A stretch of DNA of 64,000 bases from Eunapius fragilis (GCA_963681505.1 OY811978.1:910971-974970), one strand, 5' to 3'. Positions 30,646 to 43,380 are shown, counted from the stretch's first letter. The notes: generated by a model not told the origin, from the letters alone. Made by a program: numbers and translations.

Positions 30646-31481
30646 GTTTGGAAAAGAACAATACAAGTTTTCGATGTTTTGTTTTTCTACCCTCGTAAAT
30701 AGTTCAACACTGCGAGAGCTAGTTAGAAGGGCTGGACTACTGAAAGTACTGTATTGCTCAGAAATTGAATCTCCTACATTCAAACGGGCATACAACTCAA
30801 TAGTTGATGATATAAACTCCCTGAACACTAATGATATTATCCAAGTTGAACTACCAGAGACTGGACCAAGTGATCATGACAGCATAAATGAAGAAAGTAG
30901 CTCTTCAGAAGACAATAGTGTTCCAGTCAATCCTTTTACAGAATACTTCAAGCGCAAAACTGCCCCTGTTTGTGTTCCTTCTGACGGAGAGATAAAGAAT
31001 ACCTATTTTCAGCCTCAGTATTTTGAAGTGATTTTAAACAAATGGTTGCCCATGGCACCTTTTTGGACTTGTTTATTACTGGGTAGGTATTTTCTGTACT
31101 TGCTGAATGCATGTTCATCACTTAATGTATTGTACAGGTGATCTTTCTCGACACAAGGTGGAAAAACCTTTGAATCTCTCCATCCTGGTAAAGGAATATT
31201 GTACATTAACACATGTAAAATGTATAGATTAAGCCATTTGGGATAGATTTTATAAATCTAAAAATACTGATATATTGATGTCTATTTTGCTTCTTTTTAA
31301 GCATCACCTGACAAAGACATCAGGGACCATTGAAGCTTGGAACTTCATTCTAAAAAAAATTGATCACCCACAGAAACACATTAGACCAGATGTTTTTATA
31401 CAACAGCATTGCGATATCATTGTTGCACGACAACGCCAATTTTTTGATGATCTACAGGAGCCATTTCGAAAAAAAAATTAA
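30646..31481 (+). CDS. transposase C-terminal exons
   Basis: Exons 30646-31082, 31138-31187 and 31302-31481 follow with GT/AG introns of 55 to 270 bp. The first completes the Trp codon split at 30376 and carries an acidic Ser/Glu stretch, then NKWLPMAPFWTCLLLG. The third has SGTIEAWNFILKKI and HIRPDVFIQQH, a pattern seen near the end of such transposases where a Glu follows the conserved helix. Its end meets a run of nine A after CG; removing one A would restore the frame into a GT donor, so a slippage error or recent frameshift is likely at 31470. Confidence 0.65.
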
Positions 31482-31542
31482 GGTTCTGCACATTCATCTA
31501 CATGTACATAGTTTTGACTTTGTCATACCTTTTTAAATGCAG

Positions 31543-32355
31543 CAATCACTGAAAAGAAAAGCATCTCGTCTTTTGAAGGAAAAGTGGGCCAAACGAAGTT
31601 GCAATATGAAGAAAAGGTCCAAATTCGGTTACTTTCAGAAAACATTGGAACCCCTGCCCTACAAGATTGAAAGGTAATTTAATTTAATGGGTTGTGCAGA
31701 TTTTATGTCATATATTCCAGTTCTGAAAATGTAGCAGTCTCTGATAGTGATGACCAGTCTCGGTACCAGTTAAACACTTTGTGTGATGCATTGCATTGAT
31801 TAAAACATATCTTATCAGTTTACTTGCACAACCAACCACAATTATAGACCAAGAGGAAATCATAAAAAAGGAAGTTTCCAGGTCTCCATTACGGTTTTGT
31901 TATGAACACTGTGTTATTGAACTATAGTAAAATGACTGTTTTTTTTTTTTCAGACCTTGTCCATCACACAAATGTGTTGATTTAGAAATGGTGAGTTCAT
32001 GTACACCATATTTCCTTTGTAATTATATAATGGCTCCAAAAAATTTAAAAAAAGAGTTCAGGTGCATTACTGCATGTGCCCAAAAGACTGAACAAAGGCA
32101 TAAAGGGCAAGTCCAATCTCTGCTGGCTGAACTCGTTTTGCAGGCCACCCTGAGTACTCCACTACTACCTCTGTTAAAAGGTACAGTGCTGTGGAGTTTT
32201 AATATAAGTACATTTACTTTTGTTTTTTTTACAGCTGCCACCTGTGCTAAGCGGCGTACATCCATCCAGAAGTGTTTTATTGATATTATGGACCAGCTTC
32301 AGGGTTCTACATGTGACCCTTGTGACTCCACACCACTTGCTGTAAGATTAGAATG
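31543..32355 (+). CDS. linker exons, Lys/Arg-rich and Cys-containing
   Basis: Segments with fitting splice sites include 31543-31673 (basic: SLKRKASRLLKEKWAKRS), a short acidic exon near 31720-31762, one near 31820-31880, one near 31954-31990 and a pair at about 32090-32355 holding TCAKRRTSIQKCF and CDPCDSTPLA. The basic exon may be a nuclear localisation signal. These connect the transposase to the Ulp1 domain. Individual boundaries are less certain than those of the neighbouring groups. Confidence 0.5.
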
Positions 32356-32399
32356 AATAAATAATACATTTACAAAAAGTAAACCATAAATGACAGAAG

Positions 32400-33708
32400 T
32401 TGCTCTGTAAAGAAGAAAAATCACTGCCAGTTGGATTTCAAAATGATTGTATAGAGGGCATATCGGCTTTGATAAACAAACTGTTTTCTAAGACAGATGT
32501 AAGTCTTTTGCTGTACATGATGACATTATGAAGACTTTTGGTTAGGAAATAGAGAAAATGTTCTCAACATTGGTACACAGAACAGCTGAATGCTGCTTAA
32601 AGGTGATCAGTTATAGTTTGTGGTTGTAACCATCATGCTATCATACTTTATTGTGAAAGAATGTTAATGAAACAGAATCATGGACAATACTTACATGTGG
32701 AGTGGGGGACAGTTGTGAAGAAAAGAGTATATATAATCTAATGATGAGTGTACTCGATGCAAAAACAACACTGGATCACATGCAATTGTCTGAAGTGTAA
32801 GTAGTGTTCTAAACTTACTACAAAGACAATACAGTATCATTGACAGGTTTTGTAACATGTGTGAAAATCGACTGATTGTGCAACAAGCTGAAGTTCAGAC
32901 ACCCTCAATTCTGATTATTCATTGTGACAGGGTATCAGATGATGGCCTCTCATGGAAAATTAAGAGTAGAATTACAATTCCAAGGTTTGTTTTATTTTTG
33001 TCCTTAGATGCCATCAAAATTAGATACTGAGTGCTTCATTGCAGTTCTTTCACCCTGTCACATAAGAGCCTTGGATACTGAATACCAACTTAACTCAGTT
33101 GTGGTATGCCAACATGTGTACACATGTAAGCTCATACTAACAGCAGAAATTTTTATAGGTTCACCATGGTGATCACCCATATCATGGCCACTGTAACATA
33201 CGTTTTGTACTTGTTCTATCTGATGTAATAATAATCATGTTGCAGATACCTGTTATGTACACAGCAATAACAAGTGGATTCATTACAATGATGCAATCGT
33301 ATCCAAAATGTTATCTGAGCAATTCACTTCATCCAATGAAATAAAGGTAGAGAATGTTTTTAATGTTATGACGTAATGCATCATCCAATAATGCAGGAAA
33401 ATGTATGTCTTGCTGTATATACATCACCAATGAAGATTGTAAGTAAAACTAATTAATGCATTTCCTATTCATAATGCTGTATTATGTCTATAGCCACTTG
33501 TGAATAAGGCCACATCAACTGAAGAATTCATGTCTTGCTGTCACAAATTTGTAAACATAATAACATTATAATTATGTTTATAGTCATTCATATTAAAAAT
33601 TATATTTTATACAGAATTACAAAGGTTTGCCATTGAATGCAGAAGCTGAGGTAAATTAAGTGCTAACTGCTAGTTTCAACATTATAATATTATATATTTG
33701 TTTTGTAG
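32400..33708 (+). other. probable small exons, boundaries unresolved
   Basis: Short open segments such as IITRVRRNYNSK-like and CNMCENRLIVQQAEVQTPSI (about 32850-32985, preceded by an AG acceptor) continue the coding pattern of small exons and introns. I could not assign a continuous frame through the stretch, so no exon coordinates are claimed. Confidence 0.35.
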
Positions 33709-34652
33709 CTCAGCCAGAGTATTCCTGAGCCACACTCAAGGTTTCAGTTGGATGGAAGTGACTTAAGCCTTCTAGCTTCTGAATCTTGGATTAATTCAAG
33801 AGTAGGAATTTAATACAAAATATAAATATATTGTTGTACTAGCTCTTCAAACCCTAAACATTTTACAGATCATTGCAGCGTATATGGAGCTTTTGAAAAC
33901 TTCAGCAGTGACAGTAATTTCACCATTACTTGTCTTATTTTTATAACCTGTTTGGGATGATATTCATGAACAACGGAAGGTGATCTCTTTTGATCCTACA
34001 TTTCTGCCAACCTTTAGCAGTAGGGGATACCAGAGCATCAAACACTACACCAAGGTACCATTCTTACAGACTGAATAAGTGGTTCTTAATATGATGTAAT
34101 TTTAAATAGGGATGCAATATTTTTGAGCATGATCTCATGCTTTTCCCAGTACACAAGCCACAACATTGGAGTTTAGTGGTTAGTTGTTGCACAATAAATA
34201 ATAATTTATAACATGTTCATATCTATATGCAGGTTGTTTACCCGAAATTAAAATTCATACTCTGCATCGACTCTTTGCACTTCTCCAATGTAGATGAAGT
34301 GAACTGGATATGGTTAGATTTTATGTGGTCCACAGGCACTCAACTCAATTTATTCATATCTTCTAGGATGTATCTGTGTAGCGAAAGCTACAACCAATCA
34401 AGTCTACAAATTTCACATTGTGAATGGAAGTATTATGATTCAGTAAATATGTATAAATACAATTTAACACTTCATCTAAAATTTATCATTGTTATTGCTA
34501 GAAGGATGCTCCAATTCAGAAGAATACAAATGACTGTGGGGCATTTGTGTGTTTTGTAAGTGCATATAGATACCCTTCTAGAGTATAGATTTTATAACTA
34601 CCTATAGGCAGCACGGCTGCTTGTGGAGGGATTACCATGCCTGCATACACAG
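33709..34652 (+). CDS. Ulp1 (C48) peptidase exons
   Basis: Seven exons with GT/AG borders were traced: 33709-33801, 33869-34054, 34110-34178, 34233-34312, 34367-34442, 34502-34555, 34608-34652. Phases agree across all junctions. They encode the peptidase core: LLASESWINSR, the His in HKPQHWSLV, the Asp in FILCIDSLH, the oxyanion Gln in APIQKN and the nucleophile in NDCGAFVC. The full triad is present. One lesion is seen: TAA at 33944-33946 in exon 2, unless that stretch is an unrecognised intron. Such domains deconjugate SUMO-like proteins. Confidence 0.85.
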
Positions 34653-34716
34653 GTAAAGTTAGATAAATCAGTAACAGTATGAGACATACGTAATTCTGTG
34701 TCAAAGGAATCAGTAA

Positions 34717-35708
34717 CAAGGTTTAGGTTACAAATGGTGTATGAACTATCCAATGGCAGCCTATACCCTTTGCAAGGTGACGAGGTATGTGCTGTAATGA
34801 TCTAATCTACTATTTTGATCATTGACGGTGTTTAATGAAATCTCAGTCATGCGGCAGTTCAGACAGCTGCCCATATGTAGAAGGCGGCACATATGATGAC
34901 CCAAAAGTAGACCAAACCTCTACATGTAGTGATGAGAACAATGATCACAGTGATAGAGAAAACATTGATCTGAGTGGCAGTAACTCAGAATCAAGCTGTA
35001 CAAATAATGATGTACAAGAATTCCTAATTCCAGAACATGAAAATACACCTGATCCGAATGACATATGTGGTCTTAAATGGGGCAGAGACCACTATATTCG
35101 ATTTCTTCCTTCTCTTAAAAGACAGTCGTACACGTGAGTTAGGGTTTGATCAGTTTTCTGTGAAGGTTTACTATTTGTCTGGCAATTGATTTCAGAGATG
35201 CTCAGTGTCCTTCAAGAACATTCATAAGAAGTGTAGTGAAAGAGATGGAAGTAAGCATTAACTGATGGCTCTTCTAGTCAGTGAATGGCATTTCAGCCCA
35301 CGATAAGGAATATTCTAAAAGGGAAGGTATGCACTGAATATCATGAACACATACAACTTGTCGAGAAACTGACCAAGCAGGATTGTGGCTGGCCTTTACA
35401 GCACTGCTACAATATGGTAACTGAATTCATTTTATTTGGGCACATAATGTTCCATTTAAGCTGTAGGTATCAGAGATATTTTGGTACCTACAAGAACTGG
35501 AAAGTGACGTGAAATCGACAGCTATGGTATGCACTACACGAATAAATCGATTCATTGTTTGGCCTGAGGTAAGAAATCAAGGTAACTCCCCACCAGTGAA
35601 AATAATCATACTGTCATCCAGATCATCACTACCCTCATAATGAAGAAATATGCAATAGATCATAAGCAAGCCGTTGGATATTATCTTCAACACACACTAC
35701 CCATTTAA
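34717..35708 (+). CDS. C-terminal exons of the PHD-transposase-Ulp1 gene
   Basis: Exons near 34717-34783, 34850-35132, 35197-35250, 35305-35416, 35468-35570 and 35622-35708 all have GT/AG borders. The second is acidic and Ser-rich and ends in a split Thr codon that joins exactly to the next exon (QSYT/DAQCPS). The last exon reads IITTLIMKKYAIDHKQAVGY and ends at TAA 35706-35708. No domain is recognised after the peptidase. The regular splicing over 7 kb shows this was a functional gene until recently. Confidence 0.6.
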
Positions 35709-35989
35709 TTGTATTTTTAATGGGATAAATACTGCCACTCTACTTTAAAAACAGTTGCTTCCGTTTTTTGAATTAAAATATCTCATTCAGCTTTCTTTGT
35801 CACTGGTTTTGTACTTGCATAACAAATCACAAATGTTAATAAATTCATAAACAACGAAATACAAAAAACAACTAAAATGTGTTCATTCCAACAATACATG
35901 AAAACAACATAGTAATAAACGAGGCAATACAAGACCTCACAGTAAGCAATTACCCCTTCCCCACACAAATGTGCCATTCCTATGAAAGG
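35709..35989. other. 3' flank of the gene, no feature
   Basis: AT-rich sequence between the stop codon and the right satellite array; probably 3' UTR and flank. Minus-strand open frame at 35783-35998 has no support. Confidence 0.4.
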
Positions 35990-38020
35990 CGAGGGCATGG
36001 CTGTAGTGGATAGTCAACATGCATAGCAATGTAAGGATACACCAGCAGTACTCTGGAGTGCTCACACTGTCTCTGTGGACCGCTGGGTTTGACCACACCC
36101 CTTCCTGGATGAAGATATTCGGCCATCTTGGCTCCATGAAATGAAGGCTCACTTGTACATGCCTATATTGGCAGACAACATGCATAGCATTGTGAGGCTA
36201 TACACCAGCAGTACTCTGGAGTGCTCACTATGTCTCTGTGGATCACTGGGTTTGACCACACCCCTTCCTGGATGAAGATATTCGGCCATCTTGCCTCCAT
36301 TTATTGTAAGCTCTCATCTATATGCCTGTATTGGCAGACAACATGCATAGCAATGTGAGGCTATACACAAGCAGTACTCTGGAGTGCTCACGCTGTCTTA
36401 GTGGATCACTGGGTTTTATCACACCCCTTCCTGGATGACGATATTCGGCCATCTTGGCTCCAAATCTGAAATGAAGGCTCACTTGCACATGCCTGTATTG
36501 GCAGACAACAAAGTGAGGTTATACACCAGCAGTACTCTGGAGTGCTCACACTATCTCTGTGGATCACTGGGTTTGACCACACCCCTTCCTGGATGAAGAT
36601 ATTTGGCCATCTTGGCTCCATTTATTGTAAGCTCTCATCTATATGCCTGTATTGGCAGACAACATGCATAGCAATGTGAGGCTATACACCAGCAGTACTC
36701 TGGAGTGCTCACACTATCTCTGTGGATCACTGGGTTTGACCACACCCCTTCCTGGATGAAGATATTCGGCCATTTTGGCTCCATGAAATGAAGGCTCACT
36801 TGTACATGCCTGTATTGGCAGACTACATGCATAGCAATGTGAGGCTATACACCAGCAGTATTCTGGAGTGCTCACACTGTCCCTGTGGATCACTGGGTTT
36901 GACCACACCCCTTCCTGGATGAAGGTATTCGGCCATCTTGGCTCCATTTATTGTAATATAAGCTCTCATCAATATGCCTGTATTGGCAGACAACATGCAT
37001 AGCAATGTGAGGCTATACACCAGCAGTACTCTGGAGTGCTCACAATATCTCTGTGGATCACTGGGTTTGACCACACCCCTTCCTGGATGAAGATATTCGG
37101 CCATCTTGGCTCCATGAAATGAAGGCTCACTTGTACATGCCTGTATTGGCAGACAACATGCATAGCAATGTGAGGCTATACACCAGCAGTACTCTGGAGT
37201 GCTCACACTGTCTTAGTGGATCACTGGGTTTGACCACACCCCTTCCTGGATGACAATATTCGGCCATCTTGGCTCCATGAAATGAAGGCTCGCTTGTACA
37301 TGCCTGTATTGGCAGACTACATGCATAGCAATGTGAGGCTATACACCAGCAGTATTCTGGAGTGCTCACACTGTCCCTGTGGATCACTGGGTTTGACCAC
37401 ACCCCTTCCTGGATGAAGGTATTCGGCCATCTTTGCTCCATGAAATGAAGGCTCACTTGTACATGCCTATTTTGGCAGACGACATGCATAGCAATGTGAG
37501 GCTATATACCAGCAGTACTCTGGAGTGCTCACACTATCTCTGTGGATCACTGGGTTTGACCACACCCCTTCCTGGATGAAGATATTCGGCCATCTTGGCT
37601 CCATTTATTGTAAGCTCTCATCTATATGCCTGTATTGGCAGACAACATGCATAGCAATGTGAGGCTATACACCAGCAGTACTCTGGAGTGCTCACACTAT
37701 CTCTGTGGATCACTGGGTTTGACCACACCCCTTCCTGGATGAAGATATTCGGCCATCTTGGCTCCATGAAATGAAGGCTCACTTGTACATGCCTGTATTG
37801 GCAGACAACATGCATAGCAATGTGAGGCTATACACCAGCAGTACTCTGGAGTGCTCACACTATCTCTGTGGATCACTCACTGGGTTTGACTACACCCCTT
37901 CCTGGATGAAGATATTCGGCCGTCTTAGCTCCATTCGAGGCGCACGGATCTATGGAGAAGATATGCATGCCTCTATTGGCTGACAAACGAGCATACACAC
38001 CAGCAGTACTCTGGAATGCT
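35990..38020 (-). repeat. right satellite array, about 13 units of ~163 bp
   Basis: The marker ACTCTGGAGTGCTCAC recurs at intervals of about 158-165 bp from 36050 to 38008. Two unit subtypes are mixed: one with CATGAAATGAAGGCTCACTT, the other with CATTTATTGTAAGCTCTCAT. The array is the inverse of 27240-27860. The last unit is degenerate and includes a short GATCACTCACTGGG stutter at 37870. All frames across it are repeat artefacts. Confidence 0.9.
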
Positions 38021-38204
38021 TACCTGTTTTGGTCAAACCCCTTCTTGGATGGGGGTGGTCAGAATCTTGTAGTTCTTCTAGTCCATGTAGATGTACGTAG
38101 CTGCATTGGCATACAAGTGACCGATCCGCCTATTCCGATATACTCCAGTACTTGTAGGGTATACACTTGCATATATATATACGCTGTCCTTTACTCAACT
38201 GTTC

Positions 38205-38262
38205 TGTTCCTTCATAGATTGAAGGCACCGTAAGGTATTCAATCTATGGTTCCTTCAACGTT
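38205..38262. repeat. hairpin
   Basis: TTCATAGATTGAAGGCACCG is followed by its inverse CGGTGCCTTCAATCTATG with overlap, giving a dyad around TTCAATCTATGG. It lies between the satellite array and the outer inverted segment at about 38325-38400. Confidence 0.5.
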
Positions 38263-38909
38263 TCGATAAGTTATTTTATTTCTATTTACGAACCGGCCGC
38301 TCATTATCAAAATAACAATCTGGCCGCAGGAATGTGAGGCGAATGTGAGGCTGAGGAATGTGGGGCTAACTTCTACGCGGTCTTCTTTACCATGTCCAAA
38401 GCTTGCGCATCGCTCCACAATACTGATCACTTTAAAAGGCCATACATTACATTTCCCTGAAAATTAAAAAGATATCGTAAGGGTCTGTTTCCTTTTTTCC
38501 CTGTCACTTGCTTATTAACAGCAGTGCTAGTAAGCAGATGGTTACTATAGAGCTCCTCCCCGGTGGAGTGAACAAAGCGTTCCTACCTTACGATAGTGTA
38601 TAAAGACCAATATTGAATATTCTTTGTAGACCTAGATAATGCCTGAATTAAAGCAGCACGCAAAGGCTGTATTCTACGTGCATTTTGCTAAATGTATTCA
38701 CGATGTTTCAATTCCTACATACTTTCCTACAATAATAATTGCAATGATGCCCCACATTGTTGTTCACCAGTTTCTCAATAATCATCAGCAATGCAGGTAA
38801 AAATATATATGATAATAAAAACACATGCACACTTCTATTGCTGTGTTTTCCAAGGGTTTCTTTCTTTCTTTGTACTATCTTTGACTGGTTCTTCTAGCAT
38901 TTTCAGTCT

Positions 38910-39745
38910 TGTTTATTTTTTTTTCTTTGTTCTTTTTTTCTTTCTTCTCCTTTTCCTTTTCTGGATGCTAGGAAGCATCCATTCTATGTGGGGGGACATT
39001 GGCCATATGCACAAGCCATTTGCGCCACACCTACATGCTGAATCTTTGCCTTATTTATGGCAGGCTCATAACTGACAATGTAGCTCCGGATCAAGTCTAC
39101 ACATCCATGCCAGATTCGTTTTTCTTTGTCCTTTTTTTTTCTTTGTCCTTTTTTTCTTTCTTCTCCTTTTCTGGGTGCTAGGAAGCATCCTTAACATGTA
39201 GAACATGCTGAATCTTGGATGCCAGGGAAAATTGGTCATTGTCTCGAGCAACTCTCCACTTTTATGGCAGGCTCATGCTGCCATGGCAATGTAGCTCAGG
39301 ATCAAGTCTACATATCCATGCCAAATTCGTTTTTTTTCTTTTTCTTTTTTCTTTGCCCTTTTTTTTTTTCTTCTCCTTTTCTGGGTGCTAGGAAGCATCT
39401 TTAGCATGTGGAACATGCTGAATCTTTGATGCCTTACCAGGGAAAATTGGTCAATGTCTCAAGCAACTCTCCACTTTTATGGTAGGCTCATGCTGGCAAT
39501 GTAGCTCAGGATCAAGTCTACATATCCATGCCAAATTCGTTTTTCTTTGTTTTTTTTTTCTTTTTTCTTTGCCCTTTTTTTTCTTCTCCTTTTCTGGGTG
39601 ATAGGAAGCATCTTTAGCATGTGGAACATGCTGAATCTTTGATGCCTTACCAGGGAAAATTGGTCAATGTCTCAAGCAACTCTCTGGTAGGCTTTTAATG
39701 TAGCTCAGGATCAAGTCTACGTATCCATGCCAAAAAATTTTTCTA
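38910..39745 (+). repeat. ~211-bp tandem repeat with T-rich tract, 4 copies
   Basis: The marker AGGAAGCATC recurs at 38970, 39181, 39391 and 39606. Each unit joins a pyrimidine tract (TTTTCTTTGTCC repeats) to a unique part with CTGAATCTTTGATGCC and TAGCTCAGGATCAAGTCTAC. The pyrimidine tract is on the plus strand throughout. No gene is present in 38430-38910 or in the array. Confidence 0.85.
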
Positions 39746-41395
39746 AACTTTCCAACACTTGCTGCTCCTGCTATTTGTACAACAGGTTTTGCTTGGTCCT
39801 AGAAGTTTTTAAGTCCCTTGGTGTGTTTTATTTTCTTAATCCTTTATTATTTTCTTTCTTGCTTTGCTGATTCTTATGATTCTTGTCTCTAAGTAGCTTT
39901 AAGTAGTTTTTTGTCTTTACGTAGTTCTGTACATACTAGACATCTGTAATGAATGTTGACAGTGATCATAGTCAGTTTATGCATAATAAAAAGCTGTCCG
40001 TTCTTGGCAGCTGTTCTGTTACTATTTCATTAGCATTACTTAGTTACTATTACATTAGCAAAATCTAATACTCCAACACAGCGAAACAAGTATATTAAAC
40101 TGAAGTACTTAAAAACATTTGTTTAAAATAAAGGCCAAACCAAAACGGTAAACTAATGTTTTGGTTCTATGAAATTTTGATTCTTGTGTATTTATGTACA
40201 AAGCACCCAAATAGAAATAGCATCAGGACTCTTCTGAACGTTTTGGCTATCACTTTTATATCAAGCTAACTTAAAAATCCATCACATCTTCTCCTATAAA
40301 ATAACATTACCTCTCTAGAGGGGGTTTCATAGCCTTTCTTTTGTGTTGAACTCACTTCAAATTTGGTATGTATGTGCAATTATGAAATTTGAAATGAGTA
40401 CCAATTTTGAAACTGCCCTGTCAATTTTAAATTTTGAAACTGCCCTGTCGATGAAAAAATTTTAAAACTGCCCTGTCAATGAAAAATTTTGACATGAGTT
40501 ACCCATAAAAAATGACCATAGTAAAATGACCGTGAATAAACATGTGTATAAGACCATGTCAGAAAAGGAGTTACCTCTTTCTATCTCAGAAAAGGTCTGT
40601 GCACTTTTCCACATTTTAATTTCTCGTATTTCTATTTATACAATGAGGACAATTTGGGTTCGATTGGCAATGTTTCGCGTGATGGAATTCAATTTGTGGT
40701 CTAAATCTAGCGCATCGCAACATATTGAAAAATGAAAAATGAAATATCGTCTTTGTCAATATAATGAACAGTGCTCAATCCGAAGCAGAATAATGGTCTG
40801 GAAGCAGTGCCGACCTGTCTCGAATCACCAGAATTGACCCCTCGCACAGAACACACATACCATGTAGGCGTGTATGTGCGTATGTTCTGTATAGCGGTAA
40901 AATTGCATCCTTAGTGTATTCATACTATGGTACTGTACTCGAAGCTGCCAAGTTATGCCAAGAATATATTTGTTGTGGTGTGTTCGTGCATGTGTGTACA
41001 TGTGTGTGTTTGTGTGTGTGTGTACTTAGATCCCCCTCTCCCCCTCTAAATAAAATTACATTGTTAACAGTAGACAATGGTAAACTCCAGTACTAAGTTG
41101 GTTGCACAAGATCAAAGTACTTGTTGCCATGAGTGTGAGAAGCTGCATGTGACACAGTACTAACACAATTATCTTTTCATGGGGTTGGTGAAAGTACATC
41201 CCACTGCACTTCACTAGTATGTGGTGCTAACATGGCTTACAATGGGATTTTTTTTGCTCCAACAAAGGCCTAAATCGTTTGATATAAAATATGTTCTTGG
41301 TACATGGTCTCTTTCTATGACTCAGTTCAGTGGCTAAACAATACTTTCTTTCGCAGCCTATTACCAGGCATGAGCCACAAGTGCTCAAGCCATCA
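39746..41395. other. gene-free stretch with small repeats
   Basis: A 30-bp degenerate tandem around AAACTGCCCTGTCAATG lies at about 40405-40490. A TG-rich tract lies at 40985-41025. No coding segment with splice support is seen. Confidence 0.5.
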
Positions 41396-41761
41396 TCGTA
41401 CCCTTACCCACGCTTACGTAAGCATTATCGCATAATGTATAATACTATGTAGTGAGGGTCTGACCAATAGGTCGAAGAAAGTTGTTCTGGTGCGCCGGAA
41501 TGTTGGCGCGTCCATTCAGAATGTTGGAATGTGGGTGACGTAGATTATTTGAATTCCAGATTCGTAATTCGAGCTAGTTCAACAATCCAAAGTCTGGAAT
41601 TCAAATAATCTACGTCACCCACATTGGATCCAACATTCTGATTGGATGCGCCAACATTCCGGCGCACCAGAACAACTTTCTTCGACCTATTGGTCAGACC
41701 CTCTCTACGTAGTATTATACATTATGCGATAATGCTTACGTAAGCTTGGGTCTGGGTACGA
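41396..41761. mobile_element. hairpin MITE, about 366 bp
   Basis: Two arms of about 160 bp are near-perfect inverses, from TCGTACCC through GCTTACGTAAGCATTATCGC, TCGAAGAAAGTTGTTCTGG and GGAATTCAAATAATCTACGT, with a loop of about 30 bp near 41570. The tip itself contains the palindrome GCTTACGTAAGC. One arm has a 7-base deletion. No target duplication is obvious. Confidence 0.8.
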
Positions 41762-41984
41762 GACTACTTGGGTATATGGGAGCCCATGGCTGCAGTTGGA
41801 TGTGAATACTATTACCACTCAATCCAATCCAAACTTTACAGAGGCTCAGTCTAACCACTATCAGTAGTGATAGGGTAGCAATGATATTCACTGCCAGGTA
41901 TGCAAGGCTTCCATCCCCAGTGAAAAAGTATGAAGTAAACCCTTTTCCAGATTACAAGAACCACACATATAAATCACACCTTAC

Positions 41985-42100
41985 CAGGTACAACACACAC
42001 ACAGGCACACACATGCACACACACAGGCACACATGCACACACACAGGCACACATGCACACCTCACCCACACACAGGTACACACACACACACACACAGGCA
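41985..42100 (+). repeat. CA-rich minisatellite
   Basis: Repeats of ACACACAGGCACACATGC. TG counterpart at 42205-42255. Between 42260 and 43000 nothing is supported. Confidence 0.85.
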
Positions 42101-43009
42101 GAGTGTTTCCAGTTGTTATGGACAGAGGCAACAGCTACAGAATGGCCTCTGCTTGTCACCACCTCCTTACGTGTAGCTATTGGAATTTTCAGATGTCATT
42201 TAGAGATTGATTGTGTGTGTGCGCGCATGTGTGTGTGTGTGCCTATGTGTGTGTGACCCCAGACCATAATAAAGGTGTCATAAAACAGGCAGAGTTTCGA
42301 TCGTTGTGGCCTGGGCAGGCATGCTATGTATAGTATTAGGGGTTTTGATAGGTCACAGGTGGACGGTTCTAGAGCCATGGGCCTTACCAAAGTTTCCAGC
42401 AATATGAGTTTAAGTGATGGAAATCACTGAGCTTATTGTGGTGGGGTAGTCAACCTATGGCATAAGACGAGTCCACGAGCCAAGTCGCAACATGGATGGG
42501 TCAAGGTGAAGGGCAATTAATAATAATGGAATCACAGAAAGCCAGCTCAGGATCTATCGACTATCCATAGCATAGGAGATTCCTAGCCTGGATTCATGTG
42601 CTGTATATTGAAAACCTCAACAGCTGTGGGTGATGGCCTATGGTTGTGCACGTACCTAGCTGCTGTTACTCAACCTGATAAATTAGTACTTAGAATCCGG
42701 GACATGAGCTTCTAGTGGAGGCCATGGGTACATTAGTGGAAGCCAAACAGGAGCACTAGAAAAATAAATAAATGGAAATTGCGTATGAGGTGAATTAAAG
42801 ACTAACAGGCTATAATGCTGGGGGTACAAGTGTGAGCAGAATGGTGTCAACAAGAGTGGGTGGTTTGTACTTGTGTGTGTGTGAGCGTGCGTACTTGTGC
42901 ATGCATGCCTGTGTACATAAGTGCATTCTTGTATAACTACAGGCTCACATCTAAATGTGCTCCTAGCAACAAGAGACAACACGGAAATTAATTCAAACAC
43001 AAATTTACA

Positions 43010-43012
43010 AGT

Positions 43013-43048
<36 letters not shown>

Positions 43049-43329
43049 TATGATGGATGACTGCTAAAACTATTTTTATGCGTGCATATGCACATATGTT
43101 TGTGATTGAAGCATACACCAGTGTGTGTACATGAATGTGTGTGCATGTGCATGTGCGTTTGTGTGCATGTGCATGTGCATTTGTGTGCATGTGCATGTGG
43201 GTTTGTGTGCATGTGTGGTTGTGTGCATGTGCATGCATATGTTTAAAAGTGCAAAAGGCAACAAGAAGACCTGTTGGTAATTGCCAGAGCAAGGAAACAC
43301 AAATTTACACACACACACACACGCACATG

Positions 43330-43368
<39 letters not shown>

Positions 43369-43380
43369 ACACACACGTGC
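43010..43380 (+). repeat. TG and CA microsatellites in opposite orientation
   Basis: A (TG)n run at 43015-43048, a GTGTGCATGTGCATGTG array at 43135-43230, then a (CA)n run at 43306-43376. Another TG tract lies at 43573-43602. Long frames here are artefacts. Confidence 0.85.

Larger units (their letters stand above)
26975..38400 (+). mobile_element. foldback-like transposon: PHD, transposase, Ulp1 between inverted satellite arrays
   Basis: A many-exon plus-strand gene (28747-35708) is framed by arrays of one ~163-bp satellite, four units in plus orientation on the left (27240-27860) and about thirteen in minus orientation on the right (35990-38020). Just outside, a short segment GAAGCTAGCCCCACATTCC at about 26996 is matched in inverse orientation near 38370. 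Inverted tandem arrays enclosing a transposase gene is the plan of Drosophila FB-NOF elements. The exact ends and target duplication could not be fixed. The gene order PHD, transposase, basic linker, Ulp1 is distinct from the Ginger-like elements at 9.4-25.4 kb. Confidence 0.6.

Noticed and set aside
35937-37815. Repeated minus-strand frames beginning MHVVCQYRHVQVSLHFMEP
   Set aside because: Same peptide repeats every satellite unit and is cut at unit boundaries; it is a product of the 163-bp array, not a gene family.
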